Source: Ceratothoa steindachneri | Lineage: Eukaryota; Arthropoda; Malacostraca; Isopoda; Cymothoidae | NCBI GenBank assembly: GCA_963969495.1 | Contig: OZ018318.1 | Coordinates: forward strand, 97,245,413-97,309,412 | DNA: 64,000 bases | Direction: 5' to 3' | The notes under the pieces: model-generated | Told to the model about the DNA's origin: nothing | Database searches by the model: none | The model's input: only the letters and a program-made list of their open reading frames with translations | Made by a program: the position numbers and the translations under genes | In this document: positions 11,620 to 22,789 of the stretch, piece by piece | How positions within the stretch are numbered: the stretch's first letter is position 1 | How the letters are laid out: each line of letters begins with the position of its first letter

Positions 11620-12550
11620 GGACTTACCGCCAGGTCACCGCAAAATTCGCACTAAGGCATGACTCTAAAAATGAAGGCCACCTCCCAGCCGTCTCAACCT
11701 TCCCTTCCTCCTTCTCAGGTTAGGAGATTACTCATCTATTTTTGTCTGTTCACCGCGAACAGCTTTTATGGCTCCAGCTGCTGGTCTTTCGTCTCGCCCG
11801 CTGATGCCTGACTCTTACGCTTTCCCACAAGGAGAAGCTCGGTTCTCACGGCCAATAACGAGGGTTTGAGAAGGCTTCCTCCTTTCCCTGTTTTGGAGAA
11901 CTCCGGGTATATATGCACCCTCCCCAGGATTACAGACAGATTTGGTTAGATTAGAATTCCCCGAAAGGAGTTTAATTCAACGCAGTTCTCTCCATTGAAC
12001 TGTGACTGACGGTCGCAAGCGACAGAAGAGCTGGAAATCACACCCTTATCTTCGGGTCAGGGAGAAGAATCTCGTGAGGTACATCAGCCTTTATGAACCT
12101 CCTTCGGATCAAGCATCGGAGAAGCACTCAAGCCGAGTGTGGAGATGTCACCTCCCCCCTTTCGAAGTTTGTCCGGTGAACTTTGGAGGACAAGAGGACC
12201 GCATCTCGCAAAAAACAAGTTTCAAGAAAGTAGCCCCCCCCTCTGCTGGTTTTCGGCTACCTCCGTGAGTAATCAAGGTCGAGGTTCAAAGTAACTAAAT
12301 GACTTACTACCCTAAATCTCCCATTTTAACCTTTCAATAACTCTAGTTATCTAATTAATATTTGTAGCGTAATTACGTCTTATTCATGTGCCTCTATCTA
12401 TCCATATGTATTGTTGTGCCTCTTATTTAGTGTGTATTAAAACTCTATTTTTGTAGTCGTGTTTGGAATATTCTTTGGTCACGCAGCTGCCGCTCTCTAT
12501 TTAAATCGCACTCTTAGAACAATAACATTTATAGCCTTGATTAGTCTACC
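11620..12550 (+). repeat. Solo LTR of a related Gypsy element (putative)
   Basis: The segment is GC-richer than its surroundings and has LTR-like signals: a TATA box (gggtatatatgcaccctccc) near 11.91 kb and an AT-rich end with 'attaaaa'. Its last part, tcgtgtttggaatattcttt near 12.46 kb, matches the R/U5 end of the first element's LTR (tcgtgtttgaatattccttgg in element orientation). No gag-pol adjoins it, so I read it as a solo LTR of a sister family on the plus strand. The 5' boundary is uncertain. The 88-codon open frame inside it has no known domain and is probably fortuitous. Confidence 0.5.
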
Positions 12551-12559
12551 TTAGAGTCG

Positions 12560-13130
12560 TGTGCGCATATTCCCGTACACTTGGCCATAATTTGACAAAG
12601 GAAAACAATGGAACAAATCGAGTTCCTTACGAATACAGAAATAGGGTAAAGACGTCTACAAGAAGAAAGAAGAGAATATAATGAACTATTATCTATGGAT
12701 GAAACATAAGTTAGAATGAGCTAATATGAAAATTGAGAATTAGGATGAGCCAACTAAATTCTGGCGCCTTAACAATTTAATGAATGCAACTCAATAACTA
12801 ACACAAATATTATATTAAAAGAGAAAGAACTTATGATAGAAGAAGCAGAGGAAAAAGAAAATCTATTCACTATGAATTGGCAGACGGTATTTTATATTTA
12901 ACCCGAAAAAAAGCAAGAATTTGACAGCAATCACGAAGAAAGTGTAGTGAATACGTAAATTAATGTAAGTTGGGATTTAGGTAAGATTAAACTTGTTGAT
13001 AAAATATATTTCGAAAGAAACATATAGATCGCACAAAGTCAGCTGATATGAAACTAATGATAAAGCGCACTATAAAATAGGCGCCATGATAATCAGAATT
13101 AACAAGAGAACGCCTGCTTGTTTCCTTGCA
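12560..13130. other. Unannotated AT-rich gap
   Basis: No coding frame, terminal repeat or microsatellite stands out. The sequence is purine-rich and stop-dense on both strands. Confidence 0.6.
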
Positions 13131-13132
13131 GC

Positions 13133-13929
13133 TATCAGGTTGAGTCATAGGTACTTTCCGTCTTTTGAAATATATTTATTCATCAATAGCTTAATATTAA
13201 AATAATTTCAATTAATAGTATATTCGCCATATTTGTCAATCAACTCTTGCCATTTAGCAGGTAGCTAGTTGATTCTTCTATTGTAAAATTTAGCCAGGCT
13301 TGAGCTCAATAAGCTGTCTACGAATATTTTTGCCTGGCCTTCTTCAGAATCTTTTTTTACTATTCAGAGCATTTGGTAGTGAACAAAAAACATAGAAATC
13401 CTTGGTGCAAGGTCTAGTGAATAAGATGGATAGGTAGAACAGACCTGCCTAAGGTTAATATTTTTATCTGAGTGATTCGGTCGGTATGTGGTCTTGCGTT
13501 ATCATGAAGAAGCCCAAACTATCTCTTGCTGTTTTCATAAGATTTGTATCCACAAGTTTCAGCTATTGACACAAGATGTGACAGTATAAATTTGCATTCT
13601 TTCAGTCCTCTCTAAACATATTCATCAAAGTCTGATGATCGTCCGTTTCTTGGTTTATCTATCAATGGCTGATCGCGAGAACGAATTTGGAAACCAATTT
13701 CGGACTCGGCGATCAGTAATGGCACATTGGCCATAAACACTACAATTTTCTTTGATGTTTCTGAAACCTTTTGATGCACATTTATTTAGTTGTGTGTGAT
13801 GTAAGAATAAGCGGTGAACACTAAAGATAAACTGGTAATTTAGGGTTAAGTTTAAAACACTGGAAGCTCGAAATGCACCATTTTAATTTTCGTCTAATTA
13901 ACGGAAATTACTTATGACTCAACCTGATA
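13133..13929 (-). mobile_element. Decayed mariner element with matched TIRs
   Basis: The ends are 29-base inverted repeats: tatcaggttgagtcataggt on the left and its counterpart acctgata preceded by a matching run on the right (13901-13929). They agree at 27 of 29 positions. TA lies at both outer ends, as expected for TA target duplication. On the minus strand, frames between show transposase pieces including DNARPHTDR (catalytic second Asp region) and a C-terminal WQELIDKYGEYTIN-like stretch. At ~0.8 kb it is shorter than a full mariner (about 1.3 kb), and frameshifts abolish the protein. Confidence 0.8.
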
Positions 13930-15700
13930 ATAGTAAACAATTTAATTGCCTCAAAAAGCACAGGCAACTTCCTCAATAGTAAATTGATACTTCCTGTGAG
14001 CTATGATTTAGCCTAGTACAGACACCGATTAGACGTCAGATGTAATACGAATCGGGTCGCTCTCTCGGCCTCTAGCATGTGCTGTTAATACATATGGTCT
14101 GGATTTCACGTTAATCATTAGGTCTCCACTGGGAAATAAAAACATCTTAATTTATTCCATATCACTGGTAAAAGCCCTACCATTTTTTATATTCTTCTAA
14201 AGCCGAAAAGCCCATCTAACTTGCGTCAAAACTTTCGCCCATTTTCTCTCCTTTAAGCTATCTCCAAACTTTTTAAAAATGGTCTTAGTAACTCTGCCTT
14301 TAAAAATTATCCTGCTCTTCAAAACAGCATAGGTACGGAAGGTACGAAAAGCTGATACTACCCTCACCCTGCTCACAAAGAGTTTAACGAGGCAAAGCAT
14401 GATGCTCAATATATCGTGGTTGTTTTGCAACCCCCCAAATAGGTCTTTGATAAGGTTGGGCAGACAGGGATCAAGTTTAAATTATGAGCTTTGGCTTTCC
14501 ACTATGTTAACAAAATTTCGATGTCTTCGTGTCGGACAGGTTTGCTTAGATTGTACTGAAGAGGCTGAACAGAGCAACGCTCGGAAGAGAAAATCAAATC
14601 CACCGTTATTATAAAAAAGGCATAGCTTTAGGCGTAACTGCGAGATAAAAGACTTGTATCCAAAAGCATATTTAAGATGTGTACAAATCCTAAGAAAATT
14701 TACCAGCTTCCATTTCAAAGTTCTAAGGATAATAAAAAAACTCTAATTCTACTTTACAAAATCAACACTCCCCAATACAACTATCCCTTTAATATGGCGC
14801 AGAAACAACTAACTTTAAAGAAATACACTATGATAAAAACGAATGCGTCCTTTTTGTAAAAAACAAAACCAAGAAGTTATCGCCAAGTAGATAGATATCA
14901 GCGACTCAAACAAAAGCCTGCGAAAACAAGTGTTAAACATGGATTCCTGAGATATTTGGAAAAAAGAAACGTTATTCAATGAAGAACAAAAATGCTAATT
15001 CATCTTACACATATATAGAGACAACTTTTAGGTGACTAAATTAGCATTATTCTATAGTCTTCCCTAACTTCCCCCTATTTTTCTCTCTTTTTTAAAACTG
15101 AAAGGACTACGTAAACAATGTCCTATGAGGTAAAGGCGACAAAGATATAGCCACGGGAGCAGATGAGTCCTATTAATCAGGTCTGTAGAGGAAGAGTAAT
15201 TTACCGGTTATGTTTTGGCTAAAGATGTTTGTTTTATAGAAGTGACTAGGGCAAAAGTTTCCCTTAGCTTAATCAGCCTAAAATAACATTCAGTCTTAGT
15301 CACTTCCTCCAAAACTGATTTGTTTAGTAAAATAATACCCGAAATTAAACTTCTCCTAAGGAATTGATTCTTATTACCTATCTAATTCTCTACTCCATTC
15401 GTCCATGACTTTATAATATAAAACTCCGTAGCCTATTTATTTACCCTAAATCTAAACTTTATAACAGTTTGGACTTTAAAGATTCGTTGTATTTTTGACT
15501 TTCTGTTAATGTCTAGAACTGATACTATAAAATGTTTAACATTTTGACACATTTTTCCAAAGCTTCTAACGGTTTTTTTTTTCATTTTAAGTAATTAAAC
15601 TACTTTAAAATCCAATTTCATTATATTTTATACTTAAATGTCTATTTTTTTAAAGATATATAGTACAGTAAAATAAAAATTCTATTCTATCACATTTTAC
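13930..15700. other. Unannotated AT-rich region
   Basis: Several short frames exist here (for example near 14.2-14.7 kb on both strands), but none has a domain, a consistent codon pattern or a splice context I can support. No TIRs or long repeats are evident. Confidence 0.5.
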
Positions 15701-15962
15701 TTTTTAGCCCTCGGTACGCCATATGGGTTCAGATTGACCCCAAATTTTTTTTAATAACATGCCATTTAGCCACCTATTGTTTTAGGCACCTGGCCTTTCA
15801 GAAGTGTGTTTGTACAGGCCAGGGCATAGGGACAAAAAGTTTAAAAAGTAAAATATTATACTTTATGAGTGATAAGGTAGCAAACTCCGTTTAGGGTAAT
15901 CTGGTACGCCACCTAGCATACCGTGTAACAATTTTTTTTTTCTTTTTCAGATTCTAAATTAA

Positions 15963-17645
15963 AATTGAACATGGCGCTGCCTGTTGATCTATTTTACAGT
16001 CAAAGTGAGGGAATTGAAGAAGATCATCCTATTTTTGATGGTGCTAATGACTCTTGTAGTAACTTATCAGATGCAAATGACTATGAGCCACAAATTACTA
16101 GGGGAAGTGATGATGATAATGAGATAAGCAGTGATAATGTGAATGGTAATGTCAGTTTGTGCTAGGAAGAAACAAAGTAACCAAGTGGTATACTCTACCT
16201 CCAAGACGTGGAAAGCACTTGCTGCAAAAAATATTGTTCGTTGAAAGGCTGGTTTCACAGTTCGTTTCTAATACAATTAATATGCTGCTTTCAGCTTTTT
16301 CATAACAGATAAAATAATTAAAACAATTCTTAAAGCTAAGAATCAAAGAGGAAGTGTTATGAATGGTACAGACTGGAATAATGTGGATGGTGTAGAACTT
16401 ATGGGTTAGCTAGGACTTTACGTTAGATGTGGAATCGATAAGGATAATAAGCGTCATATTAATGAACTTTTCAGCACCAAGACATGTCCGCCTATTTATC
16501 AAGCTACCATGATTCGTATTCGTTTCCTGCAAATTAAAAGGTGCATTAAATTTGACGACATGAACACTCGAACGGAATGAAGGAATGGAGAAGAAGGAAA
16601 GTTGGCACCTATACATAATGTTTTCCAAAAGTTTGTTGGGGCCAGTCTAGTCAACTACAAAGCTAGCCCATACGTAACTATTGATGAGTCGCTACTAGCA
16701 TATAAAAGAAAATGTTCATTCAAGGTTTATATGCCTAATAAATTAGATAAGTATGCATAAAAGTGTGGAGCATGGCTGATGCATTAAATGCCTAGCTTAT
16801 GAATGGCCAAATTTATAAGGGAAAAGTTGATGGCAAAGCTGAACGAAGACAACCCCAAAGAGTCGTACGTGATCTTATTACAACAATTCAAAATACTGGA
16901 AGAAACGTGAGGACATACAACTTAATTAGAGATTATGTTCTCGCCAAAAAACTGCTTGACAAGATATTGACACTGCTTGGAATTCTGAGGAAGAATTAAA
17001 GGGAAATTCCTTCATTATTTCAAGCATCAAAGGGTCGTAAAGTTCACTCATCAAAATTTGGCTTTTCCGAGGACAAATGAGTAACAATCTGCAGCTATGT
17101 CCCAGCAGAAAATAAAAATGTTATATTGTAACGAAGAGGAATCCTTCAAGCTTCATGTAATCCTTGACTACGACAAAACAAAAGGTGGTGTTGACCAATT
17201 AGAACAGCTTGTTCAGAACTACACTTGTTAGCGCATATCAAATAGATGACCTTTGGTTGTCTTTTATTGCAGGTTACAATTCTTTCACGTGTTTCAGGAA
17301 GGAAAATACCACTGCATATGAATGGGCTCGAGGGCGAAAAAAATTCCTAACAGAGCTGTCAGAAGAATTATGCTTACAACAAATCAAATGGCGTTCTGTG
17401 TCATCTGGAAGATATATGCCAATGCATGTTAAGATGTGTATTAACGCATTTGTGAAGGAAGAAGTTAACCATCAGCATCAGCAACACAGAGTCAAGGAGT
17501 GCAGGTGAAAAGAAGAAGATGTGGACGTTGTCCTAGAAAGATGGATAAGAAGTCAAAGAAGTCATGCAGAAAGTGTGATAAAGCTTTTTGTAAGGAGAAT
17601 GCATATTTAGTTTTTATTAAATGTTTAACAGCTTTGTAAATCATT
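15963..17645 (+). pseudogene. piggyBac-type transposase remnant (PGBD-like)
   Basis: An acidic N-terminus opens after a splice-like tttttctttttcag near 15.95 kb. Scattered frames then follow the family order: VTIDESLLAYKRKCSFKVYM near 16.67-16.72 kb (first catalytic Asp), GRNVRTYN near 16.90 kb (normally T-D-N, so the second Asp is Tyr here), DYDKTKGGVDQLEQ near 17.17-17.21 kb (third Asp region), and a cysteine-rich end with CGRCPRK and CRKCDKAFCKEN near 17.52-17.61 kb. The enzyme would cut and paste at TTAA. Multiple stops and the lost Asp make it dead. Clear TIRs were not found; ccctcggtacgcc at 15.708 kb is a weak candidate left end. Confidence 0.8.
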
Positions 17646-17649
17646 CGCG

Positions 17650-19260
17650 AGTTTTCTGATGCAAATATCGCTTTTGTTAATATTTATGTTCACTTGATTT
17701 GGTAATCATTCAGGCGTATTCTGAAAATAAATGTCAGTAGTGTTTTCGTTCTGAACATGTATCCAACCACAATTTTCGTGTAATTTTAAATTTATCATAT
17801 TGTAAATTTTCTTTCTATGTTATTATAACAGAGAGTATATTTATTTTGTTATGTTAACACCATGGTAAATGAATAATATTTAAAATAAACTAAAGATATG
17901 TCATAAAAATCCCTAAATGTCAAACTTTCGAAACCTTTGCAGAAATTCATGAAGAGTTTGCTCTTATAAAAAAATTAATAATAGGGAGACATGGTGGATT
18001 GGCTCCACGCGCCGTCTCCTGGGCAATATATGTACAAAACTTTAATTAGTAGCTTTGTGGATATGACAGAAATCCACCACTTAATTTGGGGTCTTTCAGG
18101 ACCCCACATGGCGTTTTTAGTTATTTTTTTCCACCTGGCATATGGCACGTTAATTATACACGGCATGTTTCAGGCAGGCAGCTTTTGTAGAGTGACAGTT
18201 CTAGAGCCTGGAAAGAACTAGCAAATTTAGGGAAATTCCCAAAGTTGGAGACTATAAACCAAACTATTACACTTTTTGTGGACATGTTGAGAGAGTGCAC
18301 TCTTCCGTCCATACAACCTGGAAAAACGAGGGAAAGAGTATTAGAGAAGGGCAAAAAACTTTGAATGTAATTATCAGAACGGGAAATCTATATGGAAGAA
18401 CACAGGCAAGTATTAAAGGACGCCTTAGCGAGAATAGTGGAAAAAAATTAAGACTTTGAAACTAATGATAAATAAGTTGAAGTCTAGGTAAAAGCATTCA
18501 ATAAATGATGAAGCTGTGTAGAAAGAAATAGAATAATTTTCTATCTCTGTTTTTTATGTCTAAAAATCTATAATCATATATGAGTTGTGTAAAATCTCCG
18601 TTAGGTTATATGTCCAACATGGCCATGAGCGATGAATTTCGACGCTCTCCTTACAAACTCGGTTGAAAAATAAGGCAAAAGTCAACCTAATTTTTCCGGC
18701 ATAGGTATGACTTACAGGCCAAATTTGCATATTCATTCAATTAAACATTTTCGGTGGATTTTAGAAATAAGGATGACATATAATTTCTATGTGCAGTGTT
18801 TGTAGTGTGAAAAAAATCTCTTTGAAATGTTCTACAACGAAACGAAGCGATGAGAATAATTCGCTGGAACATACAGAAAGGAAAGGGCCAAATTATATTT
18901 ACATTTTGAGATCTTCTCTTTGACATTCTACCCTTTGGGAAATTGAAGCTTTGATCGGTGTATTTCGTTTCGAATTATTCATAGTTCTTTTACAATTTCA
19001 AAATTGTTAAAAGAACATCGTTAGATAAATGATATTTTAGTTTCTCTAGAAATGAAAGAGAAAACGTGTGGAAACCTAGTTTTAAGATTATAATCGAAGT
19101 GCATTCACATGTTTGATGTGTATTTTTAATGAATTAGAGGACTCATATACAAAAATATGGATAATCAAGTTAATTAAGGAAGTTTGAAAAACTAGCCATG
19201 TTTTTAACTTGGTCATATGTTCTTGGGTATGTAACATTTTTCACTTAATATTAACTATCG
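17650..19260. other. Unannotated AT-rich region
   Basis: I see no supportable gene. A slightly GC-richer patch at about 17.99-18.35 kb (containing a proline/glycine-coding frame on the plus strand) has no recognisable domain. Confidence 0.5.
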
Positions 19261-19283
19261 TGACGTGATGACTTTAGTTGTAA

Positions 19284-19288
<5 letters not shown>

Positions 19289-19346
<58 letters not shown>
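19289..19346. repeat. (TA)n microsatellite
   Basis: About 58 bases of pure TA repeat directly beside a long hairpin. A second, shorter interrupted TA tract lies at 19.49-19.53 kb. Confidence 0.95.
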
Positions 19347-19348
<2 letters not shown>

Positions 19349-19349
19349 C

Positions 19350-19451
19350 AACAAAGCCCACAGGGAAAATTAATACGAGGATTCCTAGTACTCGAAATAA
19401 AGTTCGAAATTACTTGGAATCCTCGTATTAATTTTCCCTGTGGACTTTGTT
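19350..19451. repeat. Long near-perfect inverted repeat (hairpin)
   Basis: Arms at 19350-19385 and 19416-19451 are reverse complements at 35 of 36 positions (aacaaagcccacagggaaaa against its complement, one mismatch). The pairing can continue imperfectly inward (tagtactcgaa / ttcgaaattactt), leaving a small loop. It lies between two TA tracts and upstream of the hammerhead-like motif, so it is probably part of a PLE terminal region. Confidence 0.85.
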
Positions 19452-19459
19452 ACATTTAT

Positions 19460-19640
19460 TGCTTACTCACGCGATACTTTGTGAGTTTTCCATATATATA
19501 TATATGTATATATAAATATATATATACTATTGAAGTCCACAGTTGTGGTAGCGTTATTAATTTTAACTTGTATTTTCTTAATATTTCTTGCATTTTTTTA
19601 ACGCGGTCTTCGAGGGGAGAAAAAACATCCACGAATGACA
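19460..19640 (-). mobile_element. PLE-type terminal region (putative)
   Basis: Minus-strand order is hammerhead-like motif, a short lysine-rich stretch of about 150 bases (an open frame containing FVDVFSPLEDRVKKMQEILR), then TA repeats. The same order occurs at 45.4-45.7 kb next to a confirmed PLE, which is the reason for the call. The short frame has no domain of its own. Confidence 0.4.
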
Positions 19641-19695
19641 TTCTTTATTGCTAGATTTCTTTCGACCAAGTGAAGGTCATCTTCAAGGAATGAAC
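19636..19695 (-). ncRNA. Hammerhead-like ribozyme motif (PLE type)
   Basis: On the minus strand cattccttgaagatgacctt is followed by a short loop, GGTC, CGAAA and then a TAGCAAT stretch. GACC/GGTC forms a stem II, CGAAA fits the conserved GAAA, and CTTGAAGA resembles CUGANGA with an extra U. An outer CATTC/GAATG pair can form stem I. Hammerhead motifs are known in PLE terminal repeats. Self-cleavage is not shown by the sequence. Confidence 0.5.
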
Positions 19696-19819
19696 AGAAA
19701 TTAAATTAATCACAAATTGCTACACTATATATAGTCTTTCTACGTGGAAATAATTATTACAAGATGGCCAATCATGGCGCGTGAGAGTTTTTAAGGGTAA
19801 ACTAAGCGCTACAATAAAC

Positions 19820-20760
19820 ATACAAAATTGTAAGGCTCAGATAGGCCGATTGGATGGAAAGTACATTGACATCCTACTAAGGGACGTGCAAAAGGCCTTC
19901 GATAAGGTCTAGCTGAGAAGCCCTTAACATAAAATCCAGAACCTTCAACTAGACCCGATCCTGGAACGAACCATCTGCGACTTCGTCATGAAACTGCGTG
20001 CCCGGATCATGATAGAGGGTCACCAAGACCAAAGTTCCTCCTCAAGGCCGGAGATCCACAGGGAAGTTGTCTGAGCCCTTCTCTTTTATTACCTAACTCC
20101 GGTAAAGGAGGACTCATTATATCTCAATTTTGCGGATGATATAACCCAGTTGATCCCTGGTACATTTGGAATCCCAGGTGTCAGGCTCTCGAGACTGCCA
20201 TCTAAATTCGGAACGTAAATGAATACGAAAGGAAGCGAAAGATCCACACGAATAGCAGAAAATTCAAGATCCTGACTCTCGTCCGCAGAAAAACAGCGGA
20301 TATAACAATAGGGCAGCTAATATTCCCCTATTACCAGAAACGAAGGGTTCTGGGGCTACACATCACTTCCACCGGATATAGTCACCATTTCAGAATGCGG
20401 GAAAATCTGTTGAAGTTAGAACTCAAACTTCACAGATTTAGAAATCTGAGCTCTAACAACATCAGAAAAATATATCTCATAAATATTCGAGCAGCACTCA
20501 TATACCCCGTAGTGGTGACCCAAACTCCCTAAGTACGTCTCGCTTGAAGCGCCTGCAAAGAATCCAGAACAAGCGCAGAAGGAGAGATTGAATACCCAAA
20601 GAGAAATCCACAGGAGCGTCGCCTTGACACCATTCAATCAGACGACGCAAAGTCTGGCCCAAAGAAAATGGAAGAGGATCCTGAATGAAACGGCACCCGA
20701 ACTAGCTGAGGGTTTAAACGTCGCAGCGAACAAAAGGGAGAAAGTGGCCGAATAAGGCAA
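19820..20760 (+). pseudogene. LINE reverse-transcriptase remnant (Jockey-like)
   Basis: The plus strand reads, across frames, DVQKAFDKV near 19.88 kb, RTICDFVMKLRARIMIEGHQ near 19.97 kb, NFADDITQL near 20.13 kb (RT active-site FADD) and a C-terminal stretch HRSVALTPFNQTTQSLAQRK near 20.62 kb. The spacing fits non-LTR RT plus its C-terminal domain. The GVPQGS block is scrambled and stops are frequent. The YADDIxQ wording is shared with the minus-strand LINE at 59.3 kb, suggesting the same clade. No endonuclease is seen upstream, so the copy is 5'-truncated. Confidence 0.75.
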
Positions 20761-20769
20761 TTTCCAAGC

Positions 20770-21215
20770 TGGGAACAATGCTCCGAGGAACAGTTGACAC
20801 CGTTGTTCACTTAGACATCACATTGAACAAACAACTACACATACTATATATTAACAAATAAACTCACAAACCTGAATGAATGTGTTTGAATGTAAGTAAA
20901 ATAAATGTATATATGTAAATATAACTAGTAAGTAAGGAAAAAAGTTCTTAAATTAGTATTGAAGAATTACAATAGGTGATTAACTATATTATTAGTTTTA
21001 AAAATCTTATCTCTCTTAAAATAAGTATAGTACTAAGGAGATAAATATATAAAATTATGAAATACATATAAAAAAAATAAAATAAAAGAGGCAGAGAAGA
21101 TACTGTACAAAAAATAAATTAATGAATAAATAAGATAAATAAATATATATATAATAATAATGATAATAGTTTTAGAAAAATAGTTCAAAATTAAGGAAAT
21201 TAAAAATAGAGTTGC
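20770..21215. other. AT-rich spacer between LINE and mariner
   Basis: Very AT-rich sequence, probably LINE 3' flank. No gene seen. Confidence 0.5.
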
Positions 21216-21219
21216 AAAA

Positions 21220-22126
21220 TACGAGGGGCGGTCAATAATTTTTGCCATTCGGATATAAGGAAACGAGATATAAGAAGAAGTTTTTATTATTTTTCAAAAT
21301 AACTACCCTCGACTTCAATGCACTGCGCCACTTGTCCCTGAGGCTTCAAATTCCCGACAACCAGAAATCTCCCGACTGCTGTTCAATACACTCCTGGACG
21401 GCGAGCTGGACATCTCCATGGTCCCCAAACCGGCGTCCAGGCAGTGCAGCCTTGAGCTGGCGGAATAAATAGTAGTCACAAGGGGCTAAATCTGGACTGT
21501 AGTGGGGATGGTTGAGCTCCTCGAATCTGCACTCACGCAGGGCAGCTTGTGAAACTCTGGCCTTGTGGACTTTAACGACGTTAAAGTCGATCATGGCACA
21601 GAGACCTTGGTCATGGCCAAATTGTCTTGGGTGATGTTGATAACACTTCCATGTGATATTCCAAGTTCTCGCTCGATTTCTTCGAACTTCACCCGTCGAT
21701 TTTCGGAGATCATCCTCTCCTCACGGCCTACATTGTCCTCGTTTGTCACGTCTGACGGGCGTCCTACACAGAGGTCATCTTTAAGGGACTCACGACCATG
21801 GCGGAATTCCCTATTCTAGCGAGCAATGGTTGCATAGGATGGGGCGGTGTCGGTGTACACTGCAAGCATGCGTTCATGGATCTCCTTTGCATTCTTGCCT
21901 TCCTTGGTAAAAATTTTTAGCACTGCGCGGTGCTCAACCTTCTCCATTGTTGAAAAATTTGTGACTGACGATCTAGGATCAGCTACTGCTTATTAAATAG
22001 ACGAGGCAGGAGCGTGCAGCTGCAGGTCCTGATTTCTCATAACTTGTCATAACACCCCCATAAATAGCCATCTCCCTTCCTCTGTTTTGCTCTACCGATT
22101 CGCAAACTTATTGACCGCCCATCGTA
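21220..22126 (-). mobile_element. Internally deleted mariner element
   Basis: Its ends are tacgaggggcggtcaataat at 21220 and the inverse ttattgaccgcccatcgta ending at 22126. On the minus strand a transposase starts MEKVEHRAVLKIFTKEG near 21.95 kb, passes through the HTH regions, then jumps from NLAMTKVSVP near 21.6 kb directly to FNVVKVHKARVSQAALRE. The catalytic core holding the first two Asp residues is therefore missing. The C-terminus keeps HYSPDLAPCDYYLF (the third Asp). At least one stop also occurs in the N-terminal part. It could serve at most as a substrate for a related transposase. Confidence 0.85.
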
Positions 22127-22199
22127 GCTAATTTATGGAAGCTTCTAAGTTACAGAGATAAACTACCATTTACTCTTCCCAATCTAACTAAAATATTTT

Positions 22200-22364
22200 A
22201 CTGACGATCTGCGATGAGCTACTGCTTCTTAAATAGACGAGGCAGGAGCGTGCGGCTGCAGGTCTAGACTTTTCATAACTTGTCCTAACACCCCCACAAA
22301 CAGCTATTCCCCTTCCTCTGTTTTTCCCTACCGATTCGCAAAACATATTGACCGCCCCTCGTAT
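22200..22364 (-). repeat. Duplicated mariner 5' end
   Basis: This segment repeats the element's own 5' flank and terminus (21964-22126), from ctgacgatctgcgatgagct to attgaccgcccctcgta, with scattered differences. About 75 bases of other sequence separate the copies. Its TIR is a closer complement to the left TIR at 21220 (cgaggggcggtcaat) than the inner copy is (cgatgggcggtcaat), so it may be the original outer end. Confidence 0.85.
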
Positions 22365-22780
22365 GTATAAAAGAAAAGCTTGAATGCGTTAAAACACAAA
22401 CTCAGGTTCACACATTAATACAAATTACACAATTTCAGGTCATCGACAACGAAAAAGAAAAGCGTAGCCCTCATTAATTGGGCAAACCCTACACAGTCTA
22501 TTAACCCCAAATTTATCATCTTATCTTCGGCACCAATTTTTTTCTTACCTACTATTCATCAATTTAATTCTGATTAGACAGTTGAATTCATTGAATAAAC
22601 AACGCTACACATCTTTTACCCGATAAATGAGGTTAATAAAATGGAGAGCCAGTTGCAAAACGTGGAAATTTTCTTGACTTTCCCCACGGAATTTTCGAGA
22701 AGAGATACTTACAAGCTGCTCCTAGGTGACTATATGTCCTTCTAACCCCACCCCCTCACATAACGCAGTAACGAATTTAA
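22365..22780. other. Unannotated spacer
   Basis: No gene or repeat recognised. Confidence 0.5.
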
Positions 22781-22789
22781 AATGAACTA

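Noticed and set aside
12002..12268. 88-codon open frame as a host gene
   Set aside because: It lies inside an LTR-like segment with TATA and terminal similarity to the Gypsy LTR, in GC-richer DNA where open frames are expected by chance.
19265..19654. 129-codon frame including a long IY repeat
   Set aside because: The frame is produced by TA repeats and the hairpin; the dipeptide run is microsatellite translation. The same holds for frames at 28.8-29.2 and 51.4-51.7 kb.
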